Made by a program: the position numbers and the translations under genes. A stretch of DNA of 64,000 nt, taken from Priestia megaterium (GTDB lineage: Bacteria > Bacillota > Bacilli > Bacillales > Bacillaceae_H). The stretch spans positions 2,890,001 through 2,954,000 of the forward strand of contig NZ_CP085442.1 in assembly GCF_023824195.1 (NCBI RefSeq), in the 5' to 3' direction. Positions 59,838 to 64,000 of this stretch are shown piece after piece (position 1 is the first letter of the stretch; each line of letters opens with the position of its first letter). The notes below the pieces were generated by a model. The model made no database searches. It was not told the DNA's origin and saw only the letters and a list, made by a program, of their open reading frames with translations.

Positions 59838-60854
59838 TTAACTGCTGCTGCAGCCACTCCCACAGCTAGAGCTTGAACAGCTGGAGCTGCTGCAGTTTGA
59901 ACTAGAACAGCTGCTACCGCTGTCATGATGGTGATGACCTCCATCGTGGTGGTGATGGTGGCGATTGTCTTCCCATGGACTTGAACAGCTGTAGCCACTG
60001 TAAGAAGCTGTATCTCCCGCATACATCGTCTTTTTATATAGCAGCAGTTCATTCATATGTCTTGAAAAGTCGGTAGCTTCGTAAAGTGAATAAAAAACAA
60101 AGCCTTGAAAAAGAAGTTCGGTTGATACATTCCCTTTTTTTAATGCTTTTTTAAAGTACGACGATCCTCCCGATTTCATTCGTTTTTTTGCATCCTTAAT
60201 TTCTTCTTTTAACGCTTGAATCAAATGTCTCTTCTGTTCTTCCCATTTGCCGTTTCTTAAAAAATAGCGATCTAGCAATTCATCTTCTGATAATCTTTGA
60301 AAATCTTGAAGCGTACTTTTATCAAGCGGATGCTGAAAAAATTTTCCCCAAAGCAATCTGCTGTTGCCCGTTATGTCAAACAAATGAGCATACATCCAAT
60401 CAAAGAAGGCGCGCTTATCCGGCTGTGGGGATGGAGCTGTCTCTACATTTGGCTGGTGATGCAAAAAGCGGTTGAAAAAACGGTCTGTAAAACGCTCATA
60501 ATCCACTGTAAACATGATCATTTCGTGCCACACTTCATCTACTTTTGCACTAAACATCGGTACGTCCTTGATGACTGCATTTAATAAAAAGTAGCGCTTT
60601 ATCTCAAAGAACGTCCACTCCACTTCATCGTCTTTTATGCTGCTCCCTTTCATACGCTGTTTTACTTGCTGAACATAAGCTGTCGGTAACGAATCTTCTA
60701 GTGAATGAACAATATCTTCAAACCCCTGATCTTTATGTATTCCAAGCTCACCTGGAAGCTCCTCTTTGTACAAGCGAAATCCCCTTGGCTTTGCAATCCC
60801 TTTAATAATTACGGCTAAAAGAATTATCGCTCCTACTATAATGGCTGCTATCAT
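59838..60854 (-). CDS. Membrane-anchored GRDP/DUF1399-like protein with His-rich and Ser/Cys-rich tail
   Basis: 338 residues from ATG 60854 (GGGGGAAG upstream). One N-terminal membrane segment (about 2-20). The central part has KVDEVWHEMIMFTVDYERF and FLHHQPN (about 100-130), the pattern of glycine-rich-domain-protein-like DUF1399 regions (DxxWHxH, Y, HH). The tail has NRHHHHHDGGHHHHDSG and then SSCSSSNCSSSSC repeats to the end. The tail suggests metal binding. Function unknown. Calling the core GRDP-like is from memory of the motif. Confidence 0.7.
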   Translation of the reverse strand: MIAAIIVGAIILLAVIIKGIAKPRGFRLYKEELPGELGIHKDQGFEDIVHSLEDSLPTAYVQQVKQRMKGSSIKDDEVEWTFFEIKRYFLLNAVIKDVPMFSAKVDEVWHEMIMFTVDYERFTDRFFNRFLHHQPNVETAPSPQPDKRAFFDWMYAHLFDITGNSRLLWGKFFQHPLDKSTLQDFQRLSEDELLDRYFLRNGKWEEQKRHLIQALKEEIKDAKKRMKSGGSSYFKKALKKGNVSTELLFQGFVFYSLYEATDFSRHMNELLLYKKTMYAGDTASYSGYSCSSPWEDNRHHHHHDGGHHHHDSGSSCSSSNCSSSSCSSSSCGSGCSSS

Positions 60855-60917
60855 CTTCTTCCCCCTATATCGTATCTATATATTCAATATTTTACCACAT
60901 TCGTAAAATACAAAAAA

Positions 60918-60940
60918 AGAGCTCAATTAACTTGAGCTCT
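60918..60940 (-). terminator. Terminator overlapping the stop of the 60927 gene
   Basis: AGAGCTCAA/TTGAGCTCT perfect stem; the stop TAA lies in the loop. A T-run follows on the minus strand. Confidence 0.85.
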
Positions 60941-61346
60941 CGTCATCATCGGGTATCTCGTCTACTTTTTCTACTTTGACCAGACCTTTGGTGCTATATT
61001 CAAGGTCAAAGTATGCTTTGACGATATCCCCTTTTTTTAAATTGCTTGGAATCGGTTCATTTAAATTTTTATCGGAAAATTTAATGCCCGTTCCTTCCTT
61101 TGTTGTTCCGCTGTATGTACCGTTTTCGATTTTTTCAATAGTAATATAATACACTCGATATTTATGCGCTTCCTCGTCGCCTTTCGCTTTCTCTTTAACG
61201 GTTTCTTGTTCAGGAAGCTTACTCAGTGTTTCTTGGGCCTGTTCAGAAGTCGGCTCTGCTGATCGATTTATGAATTGCATCACAACTAACACTAAACATA
61301 TAACTACTAAAACTAATAATAATATCTTTTTTGCTGATAAAGACAA
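60927..61346 (-). CDS. Hypothetical membrane-anchored protein
   Basis: 139 residues from TTG 61346, which has AAGGAGG nine bases upstream; the frame is open to 61388, but that part contains the ribosome binding site itself. One membrane segment (about 7-26), a Glu/Lys-rich linker, and a C-terminal domain (about 60-130) with IEKIENGTYSGTTKEGTGIKF and LKKGDIVKAYFD that looks like a small OB-type beta barrel. Ends in an acidic DDDESSS tail. Confidence 0.68.
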   Translation of the reverse strand: MSLSAKKILLLVLVVICLVLVVMQFINRSAEPTSEQAQETLSKLPEQETVKEKAKGDEEAHKYRVYYITIEKIENGTYSGTTKEGTGIKFSDKNLNEPIPSNLKKGDIVKAYFDLEYSTKGLVKVEKVDEIPDDDESSS

Positions 61347-61616
61347 TGAACTGTGCCTCCTTACACCTTTATGTATATCATGCTGCACACAAGAGATTAT
61401 ACACGATAAAGGATTAGAAATTGGAATAAATTCTATAAAAATAGTAAAAATATGAGAAAGTACCTAGAATTTTTTACGCTTTTCTGCACTTTTTTGAGAT
61501 AGAAAAGAAATTTGGTACCTTATCCTTAAATTGTAACTGATTCACTTCATTTTCGAAAAGAGTTTTGCCCATATTGTCGTAAAAAAGTCATAATAAGAAG
61601 GAATATCACACCATAT

Positions 61617-61643
61617 TGTCGAACGTATGTATATACTTATAAT
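61617..61643 (+). promoter_or_regulatory. Candidate Spo0A box overlapping a promoter
   Basis: TGTCGAA (61617-61623) is an exact Spo0A box and overlaps the -35 position of a TATAAT box at 61638-61643. A related CCATATTGTCG lies at 61570-61580. Spo0A-activated sigma-A promoters have 0A boxes over the -35. The 407 bases between 61347 and 61753 hold this and no gene. Confidence 0.35.
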
Positions 61644-61753
61644 GAACTGCCGAACTGCTTTTCTCTACCCTCATTGTTGAGGCAATATGGCAACTGAAAC
61701 AGCTTGCTGTTAAATTCAGATTACACATCTATACTCAGGAGGTGGAATACAAA

Positions 61754-62245
61754 ATGATGTTTGCACTTATTGTTGTGGTTGGTATCGTAGCACTTGGCGT
61801 AGCTAGCTTCTACGTCATTAAGCGGCCTCAAGGCGCTGTGGATCCTGAGGATCGCAAACCGCTTGTTTCTGTAAACGGACATGTTAAATTTGCAGAAGGA
61901 ATTAATCAAATTTCCATATCCAAAATCGACATGTACGATCAGCGTCTTGTTATCAATCAAGTAGCTATTATTCCATTTAACCGTATTCAACGAGCAGAAT
62001 TTTCAAAGGTTGTCAAAAATGAAAAAGGCCTTCACGGAGCTCCTGTTCAACGCTATTTCGGTGAATTAACCATTCATTTCACAGACAAGAATGGACAAGA
62101 AACATACATTCGCTGTGAAACACCGAAAAAAAATCAATTTCACCTCATCTACCAGTACGATTTAATGAAAAGACAATTAAATAAGCGTCTTGGTCTTGAA
62201 GATCAGCAGCCTTACCTTACTCTCCAAGAACCATACGAACTATAA
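61754..62245 (+). CDS. Hypothetical single-pass membrane protein
   Basis: 163 residues from ATG 61754 with AGGAGGTG upstream. N-terminal membrane segment (about 3-21), then a soluble domain with an alternating beta pattern (INQISISKIDMYDQRLVI; YFGELTIHFTDKNGQETYIRC) like a PH-type or small beta domain. Function unknown. Followed 80 bases later by a small membrane protein, possibly co-transcribed. Confidence 0.72.
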   Translation: MMFALIVVVGIVALGVASFYVIKRPQGAVDPEDRKPLVSVNGHVKFAEGINQISISKIDMYDQRLVINQVAIIPFNRIQRAEFSKVVKNEKGLHGAPVQRYFGELTIHFTDKNGQETYIRCETPKKNQFHLIYQYDLMKRQLNKRLGLEDQQPYLTLQEPYEL

Positions 62246-62325
62246 GAGAAAACCTCCCTTTTTCACATATTATTTCACTTCCCTGTACATACTAGAAGCG
62301 AAACTGAAAATGGGAGGTCATTCCA

Positions 62326-62460
62326 ATGGATTTCGTCCGTTTTTTGCAATATTTTTGTTCAATCGCCGGTGCTCTATGCTTAGGGTTTACCTACTATCAC
62401 ATGTTCAAGCGTGACGCTCCGGTTAAAAAAGAAGAATCACAGCAAGGTGGAACTGATTGA
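62326..62460 (+). CDS. Small membrane protein, 44 residues
   Basis: ATG at 62326 with GGGAGG upstream. One hydrophobic segment (FLQYFCSIAGALCLGFTYY) followed by a polar tail (FKRDAPVKKEESQQGGTD). The last third of the gene forms the left arm of the terminator. Function unknown. Confidence 0.65.
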   Translation: MDFVRFLQYFCSIAGALCLGFTYYHMFKRDAPVKKEESQQGGTD

Positions 62461-62486
62461 AGTTCTACTTGCTGTGATTCTTCTTT
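62431..62486 (+). terminator. Long terminator with stop codon in the loop
   Basis: GAAGAATCACAGCAAG (62431-62446) pairs with CTTGCTGTGATTCTTC, extended inward to about 23 base pairs with one mismatch and one bulge. The stop TGA (62458-62460) is in the small loop. T-run follows. Confidence 0.9.
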
Positions 62487-62511
62487 TTATATCAAAAGAT
62501 TATCCCTTTTC

Positions 62512-63744
62512 TTAAAACGCCCAGTTCCCTTTTCTAAACACAGGCTCGCTTGTACCGTCAGCTTTAATGCCATCGATGTCCATTTCAGCTGAGCCAATCA
62601 TGAAGTCAACGTGGGTGATGCTGTCGTTTGCTCCGTTTTGTGCTAGCTCTTCTTTAGACATCGTTTTTCCGCCTTCTAAACAGAAAGAGTACGAGCTGCC
62701 GATCGCTAAGTGGTTGGATGCATTTTCATCAAACAGCGTATTGTAGAAAATGATGTTTGACTGAGAAATTGGCGATTGATGCGGTACTAAGGCTACTTCT
62801 CCTAAGTATTTGGCACCTTCATCTGTTTCAATTAGGTGCTTTAATGTTTCTTCACCTTCTTCTGCTTTTACATCGACAATTTGTCCGTTTTCAAATGTTA
62901 GCGTGAAGTTTTCAATTAAGTTCCCTGCGTAGCTAAGCGGTTTTGTGCTTGTTACTTGACCGTTTACGCCGTCTTTTTTTGGAAGTGTAAATACTTCTTC
63001 TGTTGGCATGTTGGCCATAAACGAGTTACCGTCTTCATTAACACTGCCTGCGCCAACCCAAATATGTTTGTCAGGAAGCTCAATTGTTAAATCTGTTCCT
63101 GGCGCTTTATAGTGAAGTTTAGAAAATTTCTTTTCATTTAAAATGTCTACTTTTTTATGTAATGAAGCGTTATGCTCTTCCCACGCGGCGACTGGATCTT
63201 CTTGGTCTACGCGCACGGATTTGAAAATAGCTTCCCACAGTTTTTCTTGCTGTTGTTCTTCTGGAACGTCAGGAAATACTTTAGCCGCCCAGTCTTTTGA
63301 AGGAACAGCTACAATGGACCAGCTGATTTTATCGGATTGGATCGCTTCACGGAATTTTTTCATTGCTTTTCCACTTACTTTTTGGAACGCAGCAATACGT
63401 TTGCCGTCTACTCCTTTTAGTAAGTCAGGACCGCTTGAAATTACAGATAAAACAGCGCCTCCGTTTTTAACAAGCTCTTCTCTTGCTTGAGCTTTCCAAG
63501 CAGGAAATTCATTAAATACAGATTCATCCGCTTTTTCATATTTCAAACGAACTAAATGATCGTCATGCCAGTCTACCTCAACAGACTGTGCTCCGGATTC
63601 ATACGCTTTTTTCGCAATTTCACGAACAAAATCAGCGGAAGAAATATCGGCATTAATGTTTAAAATTTGCCCTTTTTGAATGTTTACACCGACTTTTACA
63701 GCTAGTTCGGCGTACTTTTCAATATTGCGCTCAAACTGTTCCAT
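62512..63744 (-). CDS. ampS: M29-family aminopeptidase
   Basis: 410 residues; a cytoplasmic metallo-aminopeptidase of the AmpS/AmpT thermophilic aminopeptidase family. Family motifs: FMANMPTEEVFTLP with the metal Glu pair, GEVALVPHQSPISQSN, NTLFDENASNHLAIGSSY, and HVDFMIGSAEMDIDG at the C-terminus. AAAGGAGATAA precedes the ATG. Single gene. Confidence 0.95.
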   Translation of the reverse strand: MEQFERNIEKYAELAVKVGVNIQKGQILNINADISSADFVREIAKKAYESGAQSVEVDWHDDHLVRLKYEKADESVFNEFPAWKAQAREELVKNGGAVLSVISSGPDLLKGVDGKRIAAFQKVSGKAMKKFREAIQSDKISWSIVAVPSKDWAAKVFPDVPEEQQQEKLWEAIFKSVRVDQEDPVAAWEEHNASLHKKVDILNEKKFSKLHYKAPGTDLTIELPDKHIWVGAGSVNEDGNSFMANMPTEEVFTLPKKDGVNGQVTSTKPLSYAGNLIENFTLTFENGQIVDVKAEEGEETLKHLIETDEGAKYLGEVALVPHQSPISQSNIIFYNTLFDENASNHLAIGSSYSFCLEGGKTMSKEELAQNGANDSITHVDFMIGSAEMDIDGIKADGTSEPVFRKGNWAF

Positions 63745-63867
63745 AATTTATCTCCTTTACGTATATATTCTAACAACTTCATTGTATCATGAATAAAACG
63801 CCAATTAAAAATGCCAGCCTATAGTTTACATAATATAATTACGTTATTTTACAGATTATTATATAGC

Positions 63868-63904
63868 AAAAGTTTGTTCTCTAAGAATCAGAACAAACTT
63901 TTGT
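63868..63904 (-). terminator. Terminator overlapping the stop of the gene at the right edge
   Basis: CAAAAGTTTGTTC/GAACAAACTTTTG perfect stem; the stop of the minus-strand gene is in the loop. Confidence 0.75.
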
Positions 63905-64000
63905 CTTTCACAGATTCAGTTTTGTAGCCGAGCCGCTCCGAAATGTTCTTGCCTATATCAACCATGCGTTCTTGAAGATAAGTTAATCGCTCATTTGTCA
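63888..64000 (-). CDS. C-terminal end of a gene entering from the right, possibly IclR-type
   Basis: Only the last 36 residues are visible (TNERLTYLQERMVDIGKNIS, then ERLGYKTESVKDKSLF). The IS-x-x-LGY ending is like the last helix of IclR regulators, but the fragment is too short to be sure. Confidence 0.45.
   Translation of the reverse strand, partial: TNERLTYLQERMVDIGKNISERLGYKTESVKDKSLF

Overview
The window looks like a chromosomal segment of a low-GC Gram-positive Bacillaceae, most likely Priestia (Bacillus) megaterium or a close relative. The basis is the AGGAGG-type ribosome binding sites, frequent GTG/TTG starts, compact T-tailed terminators, cre-like sites, and the protein set (DeoR/Pdp, HtpX, PlsY, CPA1 antiporter, Mqo, YitT, AmpS, many small Bacillus-only membrane proteins). 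The species call is recognition, not a search result. No rRNA, tRNA, CRISPR array, transposase or prophage was seen.

Layout. 1-4.9 kb: the 5' part of pdp behind a promoter/operator/cre cluster, a decayed small gene, deoR, a MazG-like protein, a GH25 muramidase and small proteins. 5-9.9 kb: plsY, a PadR/DUF1129-like pair with two perfect palindromic operators, htpX, a metallo-beta-lactamase-fold hydrolase and an YnfA-type protein. 10-13.2 kb: a sugar ABC importer (two permeases and a lipoprotein, no ATPase) under a cre site. 13.4-20.9 kb: an SDR enzyme, an AtoE-type short-chain fatty acid permease, a CapA-like lipoprotein, a YeeE/YedE transporter and an EAL protein. 21.4-21.7 kb: a GC-rich palindromic repeat element. 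21.7-31.4 kb: iron alcohol dehydrogenase, a LysR regulator, small genes, and a GntR-controlled pair of sugar-acid dehydrogenases. 31.5-39.2 kb: an M23 peptidase without signal peptide, a histidine phosphatase preceded by a 20-residue ORF, a CPA1 antiporter, a CNNM/CorC protein and a P-loop kinase that appears to start at ATT. 39.3-44.2 kb: a five-gene Nik/Opp-type ABC operon with a Fur/Zur-like box. 44.4-53.9 kb: YitT, acetyltransferases, a thermonuclease lipoprotein, prolyl 4-hydroxylase, mqo, the PPDK regulatory protein and a Cof-type HAD phosphatase.

The most unusual region is 54.0-58.5 kb. A 487-residue protein and a 340-residue protein with two helix-turn-helix segments flank 16 recognisable iterons (core TTTTGCCGTTTTTGACGTAC). 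These sit at 30-31 bp steps, with gaps near multiples of 31 bp, so nearly all lie on one face of the helix. A palindrome made of two inverted iteron ends lies upstream of the first gene, and an AT-rich gene-free stretch with four DnaA-box-like sites follows the second. This is the layout of an iteron-controlled theta replicon, yet it is embedded between ordinary chromosomal genes. It may be an integrated plasmid origin, a replicon fossil, or a chromosomal element that titrates or regulates an initiator. The window closes with a short MscS-type channel, a HAD phosphatase, a membrane-anchored protein with a His-rich and Ser/Cys-rich tail, small membrane proteins, an M29 aminopeptidase and the 3' end of another gene.

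Two cross-window traits stand out. Several genes end inside their own terminator hairpin, so that the stop codon lies in the loop or stem. Two genes have strong ribosome binding sites and conserved reading frames but only ATT as a plausible start.
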